The notes beneath the pieces were generated by a model. It was not told the origin of the DNA and searched no databases. It worked only from the letters and a program-made list of their open reading frames with translations. Shown one piece after another: positions 1-6,750 of a stretch of 12,492 bases of DNA. Source of the stretch: CAZOHN01 sp964579325 (lineage in GTDB: Bacteria; Pseudomonadota; Alphaproteobacteria; Rhodobacterales; Rhodobacteraceae); NCBI GenBank assembly GCA_964579325.1, contig CAZOHN010000104.1:1-12492 (forward strand), given 5' to 3'. Position 1 is the stretch's first letter; every line of letters starts with the position of its first letter. A program made the translations under genes and the position numbers.

Positions 1-214
<214 letters not shown>

Positions 215-242
215 CGTCCCACCCCCGGCGAAATCGTCCGGG

Positions 243-270
243 GTTATAGCCAAGGGCCGGGGGGGCGCAA
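243..270 (-). promoter_or_regulatory. Probable carB promoter (sigma-70 type)
   Basis: On the minus strand TTGCGC (270-265) is followed after 16 bases by TATAAC (248-243), a 5/6 match to the -10 consensus. Transcription would start near 236, giving a leader of about 20 bases before the carB ATG at 214. The same -35 hexamer and spacer recur in front of the TPP riboswitch at 8967-8994, which supports the reading. It is inferred from sequence only. Confidence 0.5.
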
Positions 271-336
271 GTGCCGTCGCCGGACGGGCCCGCGGTTTTC
301 GCGGCGCCGAGCCCGAGCCTGTCGCGGCGGACCCGG

Positions 337-353
337 CTGCTCACGTTGAGCAG
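337..353. repeat. Perfect 7-bp inverted repeat in the carB / protease intergenic region
   Basis: CTGCTCA, a 3-base centre CGT, then TGAGCAG form a perfect palindrome. It lies between the carB promoter and an unusually AT-rich patch (about 361-410, with GTTGATTGCAAATAAG). It could be an operator or a small hairpin. I do not recognise a regulator for it. The rest of the 360-base gap 215-574 holds the carB promoter and the hairpin at 480-502; I see no convincing gene there. Confidence 0.35.
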
Positions 354-479
354 GGAGGTCAACATGTTGATTGCAAATAAGATCATCTGTGGCGTTAACC
401 CGATTTCAACCTCTGGGCGCCGTCGGAGCGGGTCTGCGCGCCCTTGCTGCCCGCCCGGCGCCACCCCGCCGCGCCCCGA

Positions 480-502
480 CCGCCCTCCCCAAGAGAGGGC
501 GG
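480..502. repeat. GC-rich hairpin upstream of the CPBP protease gene
   Basis: CCGCCCTC (480-487) and GAGGGCGG (495-502) are perfect 8-bp arms around a 7-base loop. The hairpin lies about 70 bases before the protease start codon. No T-run follows on either strand, so it is not a clear intrinsic terminator; it may shape the 5' leader of the protease mRNA. Confidence 0.45.
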
Positions 503-574
503 CTCGGTCGCTGCCGGGGCTGTCGTCTGGTCTTTGCGCAACCGGCGCTACATCGCGGAGCGGAGGCTCGCGGG

Positions 575-1240
575 ATGAGCGATGGAACGATGACCGGATC
601 TGCGGGCCGCGCGCGGCTGAGGGCGGAGTTCGCGCTCCTCTACGTCGTGGCGCCGGTGGTGATGGCCATCCTCGTGCCGCCCTCGGCGATGTTCACGGCC
701 CTCTTCGGCGTGACGGCCGTGGGGCTCGCCCTGCTCCACGTCACCCCGGGTTTCCATTGGCTTGACCTCGCGCGCGGCTGGAGCCGGATCTCGTGGCGCT
801 TCGTTCTCGGCTTTGCCGTGGTGACGGTGGGCTGCGGGTACGCGGTCATGGCGCTGACCGCGCCCGGGGCGCTGTTCGCTCTGGCGCGCACCAACCCCGG
901 CCTGCTCGCGATGATCACGGTCCTCTACCCCGTGCTCTCGGCGCTGCCGCAGGAGATCGTGTTCCGCCCGCTGTTCTTCCGGCGCTACGGGCCGATCCTG
1001 CCCGCCGTGCGCCCAGCCGTCGTGCTGAACGCCGCCATCTTCTCGCTGGCGCACCTGATGTACTGGAGCTGGATCGTGGCAGCGATGACCTTCTTCGGCG
1101 GCCTCGCCTTCGCCTGGGCCTACGAGGCGCGGCGCAACTTCCCCGAGGCGGTGGTGCTGCACGCGGTGGCGGGGGTCATCGCCTTCGCGCTGGGGCTGGG
1201 CGTCTACTTCTACTCGGGCAATGTGGTGCGGCCGTTCTGA
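575..1240 (+). CDS. CPBP-family intramembrane metalloprotease
   Basis: This 221-residue integral membrane protein matches the CPBP (Rce1/Abi-like) intramembrane glutamic endopeptidase family. Such proteins cleave or process membrane-associated substrates; the substrate here is unknown. Hydrophobic segments cover most of the chain (roughly residues 18-60, 70-95, 110-125, 145-180 and 195-215). The family motifs are visible: QEIVFR at 126-131 (family form EExxxR), FSLAH at 156-160 (FxxxH) and a third conserved His at 196 in VVLHAVAG. The first glutamate of motif 1 is Gln, a variation I believe occurs in a subgroup of the family. The start at 575 is preferred because GGAGG lies 8 bases before it and the hydrophobic region begins soon after; the frame is open further upstream, but that stretch is Arg/Pro-rich and not protein-like. 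The next gene follows after 66 bases on the same strand, so the two may be cotranscribed. Confidence 0.85.
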   Translation: MSDGTMTGSAGRARLRAEFALLYVVAPVVMAILVPPSAMFTALFGVTAVGLALLHVTPGFHWLDLARGWSRISWRFVLGFAVVTVGCGYAVMALTAPGALFALARTNPGLLAMITVLYPVLSALPQEIVFRPLFFRRYGPILPAVRPAVVLNAAIFSLAHLMYWSWIVAAMTFFGGLAFAWAYEARRNFPEAVVLHAVAGVIAFALGLGVYFYSGNVVRPF

Positions 1241-1306
1241 GGCGCCTTGCGGCCTTGCGGCGGCGCGCGGATAAGTGCTGCTGCAGACGAAGGCAGGGGC
1301 GGGACG

Positions 1307-1945
1307 ATGGCGGGTTACATCCTTTACGGCTACGCGGGGTCGGGGTCGGCAGTGGTCGAGGCGGCGATGGCCGAGGCGGGCATCCCGTTCGAGTTCCGCG
1401 AGCTCGACCGCGCGGCCGAGGAGCACAGGGGCGAGGCCTTCACCCGGATCAACCCGCGCCAGCAGGTGCCGACGCTGGTCCTGCCTGAGGGATCGGTGGT
1501 GACCGAGGTCCCGGCGATCCTGAACCACCTCGCCGATACGCACCCCGAAAGCGGCCTTGCTCCGCCGCCCGGCACTCCGGAGCGGGCGCGGCACGACCGC
1601 TGGCAGGCGTTTCTTCACGCCAATCTCTACGAGGGGATGCTGAGGTTCTACTATTCTGACCGCTACACAACGGATGCGGAAGGAGCCGAGGGGGTGAAGG
1701 CTGCCGCGGCGGCCTACATCGACCAGCACTTCGCGCTGTTCGACGCCGCGCTGGGGGAGGGCAGCCTGGGGGAAGGCCCGTTCTTCGCGGGCGCACGGCT
1801 TTCGGCGGTGGACCTGTTCGCCTGGATGCTGGGGAGCTGGGTCGAGCGTGAACCGCTCGCGCGCGCCTGCCCGAAGCTCGCTCGGCTGATGGCGGTTGTC
1901 GAGGCGCGCCCGAAGCTTGCAGAGGTGGTGGCGCGCAACCTCTGA
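1307..1945 (+). CDS. Glutathione S-transferase family protein
   Basis: This is a cytosolic 212-residue protein with the two-domain layout of glutathione S-transferases, which couple glutathione to electrophiles or act in reductive or isomerising steps. The N-terminal thioredoxin-like domain (about 1-80) shows YGYAGSGS near the active-site position, INPRQQVPTL with the cis-proline at 55, and VVTEVPAIL (64-72), equivalent to the glutathione-gamma-glutamyl binding ES motif, here TE. The C-terminal helical domain contains the N-capping-box-like segment FFAGARLSAVDLFAWML, typical of the family. The length is usual. The start at 1307 gives the standard N terminus; its ribosome binding site is weak (AGGGGCGGGA). 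It lies 66 bases after the protease gene and ends 54 bases from the convergent VPLPA-CTERM gene. The substrate cannot be inferred. Confidence 0.9.
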   Translation: MAGYILYGYAGSGSAVVEAAMAEAGIPFEFRELDRAAEEHRGEAFTRINPRQQVPTLVLPEGSVVTEVPAILNHLADTHPESGLAPPPGTPERARHDRWQAFLHANLYEGMLRFYYSDRYTTDAEGAEGVKAAAAAYIDQHFALFDAALGEGSLGEGPFFAGARLSAVDLFAWMLGSWVEREPLARACPKLARLMAVVEARPKLAEVVARNL

Positions 1946-1999
1946 GGGCTGCGCGCCTGCGTGGTGTCGGTTCAGGTCTGCCGACCCATGCCCTCCGAC

Positions 2000-2647
2000 C
2001 TACGCCCGCCGGTGCAGGGCTCGCGCCGCGCCGAGCGCGCCGAGAAGCAGGAGCGCCGAGGCCGGGAGCGGGACCGGCGGGGGTGGCGGCGGGTTGTCGG
2101 GATCGAGTGCGAAGGTCGAGACCTTGATGTTGTCGATGCCCACGTCCCAGGCATCGGGGCCGAGTTCGAGCAGGAGTGCCGTCTCGGATGTCCAGGTGCC
2201 GAAGAAGCCGGTGGCCGCCGCCGTGAACGGCTCGAACGCCCCGGAGTCATAGAGCACGGTTGCGGTGCCGAGGTCGGTCAGCTTGACGCTGGTCAGCGTC
2301 TTGGTTGCGTTGTAGGCGCCCAGGAAGAATTCCTCGAGCGTGACGCCGTAGCCAGGCAACGCGTCGAACAGGATCGACAGGCCGACAAGCTGGCCCTGCG
2401 AATAGCCGACGCCGGAAAGCCCGGTGTATCCGGTATCCCACCAGAACATCGACTGGATGCCGGCGGCGCTGGTGTCGCCATCATAGGTGACGTCAAGCTC
2501 GCCGGCGATGTCTCCGTAATCCTGCGAGATCTCGGCGGTGTTGCTGCAGGGACCGCCGACGCAGGCATCGCTGGAAAAATCGAGGATTGCGGCGTTGGCG
2601 GAAAGGGGAAGGGAGAGCCACAGGGCCCCAAGTGCGAAAGGTTTCAT
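2000..2647 (-). CDS. Exported VPLPA-CTERM sorting domain protein
   Basis: This 215-residue protein has a clear Sec signal peptide (MKPFALGALWLSLPLSANA, cleavage near residue 19), a middle domain of about 165 residues rich in Gly, Thr, Asp and aromatic residues, a proline run (about 186-191) and a C-terminal VPLPASALLLLGALGA segment followed by HRR. Signal motif, hydrophobic helix and basic end form the VPLPA variant of PEP-CTERM sorting signals, which in Rhodobacteraceae are handled by a dedicated exosortase (XrtD type) and commonly linked to surface or biofilm material. The middle domain resembles the beta-rich folds common in these proteins, but I assign no enzymatic role. GGAG stands 6 bases before the ATG at 2647, which decides the start; the open frame extends further upstream without a signal peptide. 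The upstream neighbour on the same strand is another exported protein gene, 166 bases away. No exosortase gene is in the window. Confidence 0.85.
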   Translation of the reverse strand: MKPFALGALWLSLPLSANAAILDFSSDACVGGPCSNTAEISQDYGDIAGELDVTYDGDTSAAGIQSMFWWDTGYTGLSGVGYSQGQLVGLSILFDALPGYGVTLEEFFLGAYNATKTLTSVKLTDLGTATVLYDSGAFEPFTAAATGFFGTWTSETALLLELGPDAWDVGIDNIKVSTFALDPDNPPPPPPVPLPASALLLLGALGAARALHRRA

Positions 2648-2813
2648 GGTAAACTCCGATACAAAAAAGTGTTGGAAGCATACCACCGTCCCCTGAGTCG
2701 CCCGCATGGAGGAATTCCAGCGCCTCCGGCCGTCGGCCGTTCGCCGCCGATGTACCCTGTTTGGGGACGGGACCGCGGCTCCCACTCCCGGGGGGCACCG
2801 CGATCGGGTCTGG

Positions 2814-3419
2814 TCACCTCGACGGATAAGTGCCCGCCGTCACGACGCACCATGTCATCGCAACGTAGGGAGAGCGGATCGGCACAGGGGCGCCGCCGCC
2901 AGTCATCCGGGCATTGGCATCGACTGCCCCGCCCGCCATCGCCTTGCGCGTCATCGATCCGCCGATATCGCCGTAGATCAATTCGTTGGCGGTCAGGGCC
3001 GGGAAATTCCCGGCGGGATTGAGATCGGTTCCCGGCGTCTCGATCCCATACATCCGTGCATTGACGGCGTGGGTATGGGATGGCATCTGGCCGACCGAGA
3101 GCGTCACCTGTTCCGCGCCGCCCTTGCTGCCGAGGGTGAAAGCCGACAGGCTCGGGCCTTGACCGGCTCCGATCGGGCTTGCGCCGCGCAGGTCGGGCAG
3201 GGCGAAGGTCGTGCGGCCGTCGCCCCCGTAGTTGGTCGCCAGCAGCGAGAACAGTGCGGCGTTCTGGTCAATCTGGACAAGTCTGCCGTCGGCGGGCGCG
3301 GAGCCGCGCGGGCAGAAGTCGAAGGCGACGAGGAAGACCTCGCCGAGATACTTGTCCTGCGCCTGGGCCATGGTGCCCGCGCAGGCGGCGGCGAGGGCCG
3401 CGGCCATCAGTGTCTTCAT
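2814..3419 (-). CDS. Exported phage tail collar domain protein
   Basis: This 201-residue protein has an N-terminal signal peptide (MKTLMAAALAAACAGTMAQA, about residues 1-20) followed directly by a tail collar domain: YLGEVFLVAFDFCPRG, then ALFSLLATNYGGDGRTTFAL and PDLRG. This is the pattern of PF07484 and the microcystin-dependent-protein-like (Mdp) family. A conserved PSHTHAV motif follows, and the C terminus (PYVAMTWCVV) is also typical. Collar domains occur in phage tail fibres and, as here, in stand-alone bacterial proteins of unknown function. A signal peptide is unexpected for a phage structural protein and points to a secreted or surface protein. AAGGAG lies 9 bases before the ATG at 3419; the frame is open for 63 further codons upstream, but that stretch looks non-coding. 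It is followed on the same strand by the VPLPA-CTERM gene, so a joint role outside the cell is possible but unproven. Confidence 0.85.
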   Translation of the reverse strand: MKTLMAAALAAACAGTMAQAQDKYLGEVFLVAFDFCPRGSAPADGRLVQIDQNAALFSLLATNYGGDGRTTFALPDLRGASPIGAGQGPSLSAFTLGSKGGAEQVTLSVGQMPSHTHAVNARMYGIETPGTDLNPAGNFPALTANELIYGDIGGSMTRKAMAGGAVDANARMTGGGAPVPIRSPYVAMTWCVVTAGTYPSR

Positions 3420-3579
3420 TTCGGGTGTCTCCTTGCTCCCTGGATCGACGTCGCTCCCGGCGGGTGCAGGGAGGGACCGGCAGGGGCCCGGGACCGGAGC
3501 GCGATGCGGCCTGTGCCTGCGGGCCTGGGGATGCACCCTGGCGCGCGGGACAGGCGTTCCGCGACCCCCCGGCCGGCTT

Positions 3580-3601
3580 CCCCTAACGTCAACCTTAGGG
3601 G
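3580..3601. repeat. 7-bp inverted repeat between cfa and the collar-protein gene
   Basis: CCCCTAA (3580-3586) and TTAGGGG (3595-3601) flank an 8-base centre. It lies 38 bases beyond the cfa stop codon and about 160 bases before the collar-protein start. It may be a weak terminator stem for cfa (no T-run) or an operator for the collar gene; its size resembles MerR-type operators, but no well-placed -35 and -10 elements flank it. I see no gene in the rest of 3420-3638. Confidence 0.35.
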
Positions 3602-3638
3602 GATTCACCGGCCCTGTCCGCCGATTCGGACGCCTGCG

Positions 3639-4868
3639 CTATTCGGCGGCGTGGGTGACGCGGCCCGGGACCGCAGGGTGGAGGTAGTCTCGGGTGATCG
3701 GCACGGCGTCGCGTTTACGGGCGAGCTGGAGTTGGAACACCGCCTGGTGGCCGTGGGTGAAGGAGAGTTCCGAGGCGATCAGGTAGTACCGCCACATGCG
3801 GCAGAAGCGGTCGTCGTAGAGCGCGCGGGCGCGCTCGATGTTGGCGGTGAAACGGTCGTGCCAGTGGCGCAGCGTGGTGGCGTAGTGCAGCCGCCAGATC
3901 TCGATGTCGGTCTCCCAGAGCCCCTCCTTCTCGATGGCGGTCGCGGCCTCGGACAGCGCCGGCACGTAGCCGCCGGGGAAGATGTAGCGGGTGATCCAGG
4001 GCGATGTGTAGGCGGGCGGTGCGCAGCGGCCGATGGTGTGGATCAGCGCGACGCCGTCGGGCGCGAGCATGTCGCGGACCTTGCCGAAGTAGGTGCGGTA
4101 GTGCGGCACGCCCACATGTTCGAACATGCCGACCGAGACGATGCGGTCGAACGGGCCCTCGACGGCGCGGTAGTCCATCAGGCGGATGTCGATGCGGTCT
4201 GAAAGGCCGGCCTGTTCGGCGCGCCACTGAGCCACCTTGAGTTGCTCCTGGCTGAGGGTGACGCCGGTGACGTGGACGCGGTGGTCGCGCGCGAGGGAAA
4301 GCGCCATGCCGCCCCAGCCGCAGCCTATGTCGAGGACCCGCATCCCCGGCTCGAGCAGGAGCTTGGCGGCGATGTGGGCCTTCTTGGCGGCCTGGGCCTC
4401 CTCGAGAGACATGTCGGGGGTGCGGAAGTAGGCGCAGGAATACTGGCGGTCGGTATCGAGGAAGAGGTCGTAGAGGTCGCCGGAGAGGTCGTAGTGGTGG
4501 GCGACGTTGCGGCGCGAACGGTCGGCGGGATTCCATTGCCCGAGCGCGCGCATCCAGCGGCGGGTGGCCGAGACCGGGCGCTGCCAGAGCGGCAGTTCGG
4601 TGCCATGCGCGGCGTTGGAGACCAGCAGCGTCATCAGGCCACGCAGGTCGTCACCCTCGATTCGGACAGTGCCGTCCATGTAGCCCTCGCCGAGCGCGAG
4701 TTCGGGGTTGAGGCAGAGCCGGCGCGGGAGGGCGGGGTCGGTGAGGGCGAGGCGCACCTCGGGGCCATCGCTGCCGGCAGTGATGCGGCGTCCCGACGGC
4801 AGGGTGACGGCGAGTCTCCCGTTCCGCACGAGGCGCGTGATGAAGATTTCGAGCGCGCGTTCCCACAT
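3639..4868 (-). CDS. cfa: Cyclopropane-fatty-acyl-phospholipid synthase family protein
   Basis: This 409-residue protein belongs to the class I SAM-dependent methyltransferases that add a methylene bridge to cis double bonds of membrane phospholipid acyl chains. It acts on the cytoplasmic face of the membrane. An N-terminal domain (about 1-115) precedes NVAHHYDLSGDLYDLFLD (121-138) and QYSCAYF (142-148), both characteristic of the family. The SAM-binding motif VLDIGCGWGG is at 178-187, followed by VTGVTLSQEQ and the SVGMFEHVG segment. The C-terminal part carries FPGGYVPALSEA, RLHYATTLRHWHDRF and a FCRMWRYYL motif, also typical. Family length is about 380-420, so it is complete. The ATG at 4868 is chosen from AAGGGG upstream and the alignable N terminus; the frame is open to 5030, but this crosses the bchE control region. 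It is divergent from bchE. Methyltransferases of this family that make other modified lipids cannot be excluded. Confidence 0.93.
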   Translation of the reverse strand: MWERALEIFITRLVRNGRLAVTLPSGRRITAGSDGPEVRLALTDPALPRRLCLNPELALGEGYMDGTVRIEGDDLRGLMTLLVSNAAHGTELPLWQRPVSATRRWMRALGQWNPADRSRRNVAHHYDLSGDLYDLFLDTDRQYSCAYFRTPDMSLEEAQAAKKAHIAAKLLLEPGMRVLDIGCGWGGMALSLARDHRVHVTGVTLSQEQLKVAQWRAEQAGLSDRIDIRLMDYRAVEGPFDRIVSVGMFEHVGVPHYRTYFGKVRDMLAPDGVALIHTIGRCAPPAYTSPWITRYIFPGGYVPALSEAATAIEKEGLWETDIEIWRLHYATTLRHWHDRFTANIERARALYDDRFCRMWRYYLIASELSFTHGHQAVFQLQLARKRDAVPITRDYLHPAVPGRVTHAAE

Positions 4869-4999
4869 GCACCACCCCTTGCGGCCCCAAAGCCGCCTGT
4901 TGGCGTTGCCCGTTTCCCCGTGCAGCCGTGGTCCCGGGCCGCATCTTTCGCCCCGACAGTGTGTCGCAGATTGCCGCGATTCGCAAAGCCGCCCGCATG

Positions 5000-5017
5000 T
5001 GTCAACTTGGGTTGACT
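5000..5017. promoter_or_regulatory. PpsR/CrtJ-type palindrome, upstream copy (one mismatch)
   Basis: The sequence TGTCAAC-TTGG-GTTGACT fits the PpsR/CrtJ pattern TGT-N12-ACA except for the last base (T instead of A). It is separated by 7 bases from a perfect second copy. PpsR/CrtJ is the known aerobic and light-controlled repressor of bch, crt and puc genes in purple bacteria and binds paired sites of this kind. Its target here would be bchE, possibly also the divergent cfa. Confidence 0.75.
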
Positions 5018-5030
5018 TGATCTGTGTCAA
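5017..5030. promoter_or_regulatory. Probable FNR/FnrL binding site
   Basis: TTGAT-CTGT-GTCAA matches the FNR/FnrL consensus TTGAT-N4-ATCAA at 9 of 10 defined bases. It overlaps the last base of the first PpsR-type palindrome and the first six bases of the second. Its centre lies about 67 bases before the bchE ATG; if FNR acted from -41.5, transcription would start near 5065. FnrL is a known anaerobic activator of bchE in Rhodobacter relatives; binding here is inferred. Confidence 0.65.
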
Positions 5031-5042
5031 CGTGGGTTGACA
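5025..5042. promoter_or_regulatory. PpsR/CrtJ-type palindrome, perfect copy
   Basis: TGTCAAC-GTGG-GTTGACA is a perfect palindrome with 7-bp arms and a perfect TGT-N12-ACA (also TGTC-N10-GACA) PpsR/CrtJ site. It ends 48 bases before the bchE start codon. TTGACA at 5037-5042 could also serve as a -35 element, but I find no good -10 hexamer at the right distance, which suits an activator-dependent promoter. Two such palindromes a few bases apart are the usual PpsR arrangement. Confidence 0.8.
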
Positions 5043-5090
5043 TATGCAGTGTCATCCTGAAGGGGCGCGCATGCCTCGGGAGGGCCACCG

Positions 5091-6749
5091 ATGAGAATCG
5101 TCTTCGTGCATCCGAACTACCGCTCGGGCGGTGCCGAGATCGCCGGAAGCTGGCCGCCGGCCTGGGTCGCCTACCTGACCGGATCGCTGCGCAAGGCGGG
5201 CTTCGACGACATCCACTTCATCGACGCCATGACCCACAACCTGAGCGAGGGCGACCTGCGCCGCAGGCTGGCCGAGTTGCAGCCCGACGTGGTGGGCACC
5301 ACCGCGATCACCCCGTCGATCTACGTCTCGGAGCGTTGCCTCGAGATCGCGCAGGAGGTCGTGCCACAGGCGCTGCGCGTCATGGGTGGCATCCACCCGA
5401 CCTTCATGTTCAAGCAGGTGCTGACCGAGGCACCCTGGGTGGACGTGATCGTGCGCGGCGAGGGCGAGGAGATCGTCGTCAACCTGATGCAGGCGGTGCG
5501 TGACGGCCGCTGGCCCGCCGAGCGGAGCCGGATACAAGGCCTTGCCTACATCGACGGCACCGAGATCGTGGCGACGCCCGCGGCCTCCACGGTGAAGGAC
5601 CTCGACGCGATCGAGCCCGACTGGGGCATCCTGGAATGGGACAAGTACTGGTACATCCCGCTGGGCGTGAAGGTCGCGATTCCCAACATGGCGCGCGGCT
5701 GCCCCTTCACCTGCTCGTTCTGTTCGCAATGGAAGTTCTGGCGCGACTACCGGGTACGGGATCCCAAAAAGGTCGTGGACGAGATCGAGAAGCTGGTGAA
5801 CGACCACGGCGTGGGCTTCTTCATCCTCGCCGACGAGGAACCCACCATCAACCGCAAGAAGTTCCGCGAGTTTTGCCACGAGCTCATCGCGCGCGGCCTG
5901 CCCGACCGCATCAAGTGGGGCATCAACACCCGCGTCACCGACATCATGCGGGACAAGGACGAGCTGTGGCTCTGGCGGAAGGCGGGGCTGGTGCACGTAA
6001 GCCTCGGCACCGAGGCCGCCGCGCAGCTCAAGCTTGACCAGTTCAACAAGGAAACCACCGTCGCCGACAACAAGGAGGCGATCCGGCTCTTGCGCGAGGC
6101 CGACATCCTGACCGAGGCGCAGTTCATCGTCGGCCTCGACAACGAGACGCCCGAGACGCTGGAGGAGACCTTCCGGATGGCCTGGGATTGGCAGCCGGAC
6201 CTTGCCAACTGGGCGATGTACACGCCCTGGCCGTTCACGCCCCTGTTCCAGGAGCTGGGCGACAAGGTCGAGGTGTTCGACTTCAGCCGCTACAACTTTG
6301 TCACGCCCATCATGAAGCCCGAGGCGATGGACCGCGCGACGCTGCTGGACCGGGTGATGCACAACTACCGGCGCTTCTACAGCCGCAAGGCGCTGTTCCA
6401 CTATCCCTGGCGCGGCACCGGGTTCCGGCGGAGGTACCTGCTGGGCTGCCTGAAGGCCTTCGCCAAGGCAGGGTTCGCCCGCACCTTCTACGATCTGGGC
6501 AAGAACAATTATTGGGGGCCGCAGTCGAAGGAGGGGGTGAACTTCAACTTCGACCGGACGCGGACGATCGCGCGGGCGCAGCTCGACGACTGGGAAGCCG
6601 CGGCCGACCGGGCGAGCCGGGCGAAGGCGCGCCGCGCGGGCGGGTTCAAGCTGCCGAACGGAGCGCAGGTGCCGGACGGGGCGACGGTCGCGCAGGTCTC
6701 GGCCTGCGGTGGCGGGCGCGCCCAGTTGGCCGAGACAGCGGAGGCGTGA
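5091..6749 (+). CDS. bchE: Mg-protoporphyrin IX monomethyl ester oxidative cyclase, anaerobic (BchE)
   Basis: BchE forms the isocyclic fifth ring of bacteriochlorophyll without oxygen, using water as the oxygen source and needing SAM and cobalamin. The 552-residue protein has an N-terminal B12-binding-type domain (about 1-150; starts MRIVFVHPNYRSGGAEIAGS; contains RVMGGIHPTF and VRGEGEE). No classical DxHxxG motif is visible there. The radical SAM core carries CPFTCSFC with cluster ligands Cys204, Cys208 and Cys211, followed by FFILADEEPTINRKKFREF. The C-terminal region (about 430-552) is the family-typical tail with HNYRRFYSRKALFHYPWRG. The length is a little below the roughly 575 I recall for Rhodobacter BchE. 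GGGAGGG stands 6 bases before the ATG. The upstream region holds two PpsR-type sites and an FNR site, implying repression in air and activation without oxygen. bchJ starts one base after the stop codon. Confidence 0.96.
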   Translation: MRIVFVHPNYRSGGAEIAGSWPPAWVAYLTGSLRKAGFDDIHFIDAMTHNLSEGDLRRRLAELQPDVVGTTAITPSIYVSERCLEIAQEVVPQALRVMGGIHPTFMFKQVLTEAPWVDVIVRGEGEEIVVNLMQAVRDGRWPAERSRIQGLAYIDGTEIVATPAASTVKDLDAIEPDWGILEWDKYWYIPLGVKVAIPNMARGCPFTCSFCSQWKFWRDYRVRDPKKVVDEIEKLVNDHGVGFFILADEEPTINRKKFREFCHELIARGLPDRIKWGINTRVTDIMRDKDELWLWRKAGLVHVSLGTEAAAQLKLDQFNKETTVADNKEAIRLLREADILTEAQFIVGLDNETPETLEETFRMAWDWQPDLANWAMYTPWPFTPLFQELGDKVEVFDFSRYNFVTPIMKPEAMDRATLLDRVMHNYRRFYSRKALFHYPWRGTGFRRRYLLGCLKAFAKAGFARTFYDLGKNNYWGPQSKEGVNFNFDRTRTIARAQLDDWEAAADRASRAKARRAGGFKLPNGAQVPDGATVAQVSACGGGRAQLAETAEA

Positions 6750-6750
6750 G

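Noticed and set aside
364..765. Possible small gene starting MLIANKII at 364, with GGGAGG just upstream
   Set aside because: The ribosome binding site looks good, but after about 15 residues the product becomes Arg/Pro-rich and runs into the protease gene in the wrong frame.
2814..3419. Prophage remnant, from the tail collar domain
   Set aside because: There is no other phage gene, integrase or attachment repeat, and the protein has a signal peptide.
3580..3601. MerR-family operator for the collar gene
   Set aside because: Arm and centre lengths are suggestive, but no -35 and -10 pair surrounds it and no MerR gene is nearby; kept only as an unassigned inverted repeat.
2706..4202. A 498-codon plus-strand frame across the collar-protein gene and part of cfa
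   Set aside because: It spans two real minus-strand genes and their gap, with no domain or plausible start.
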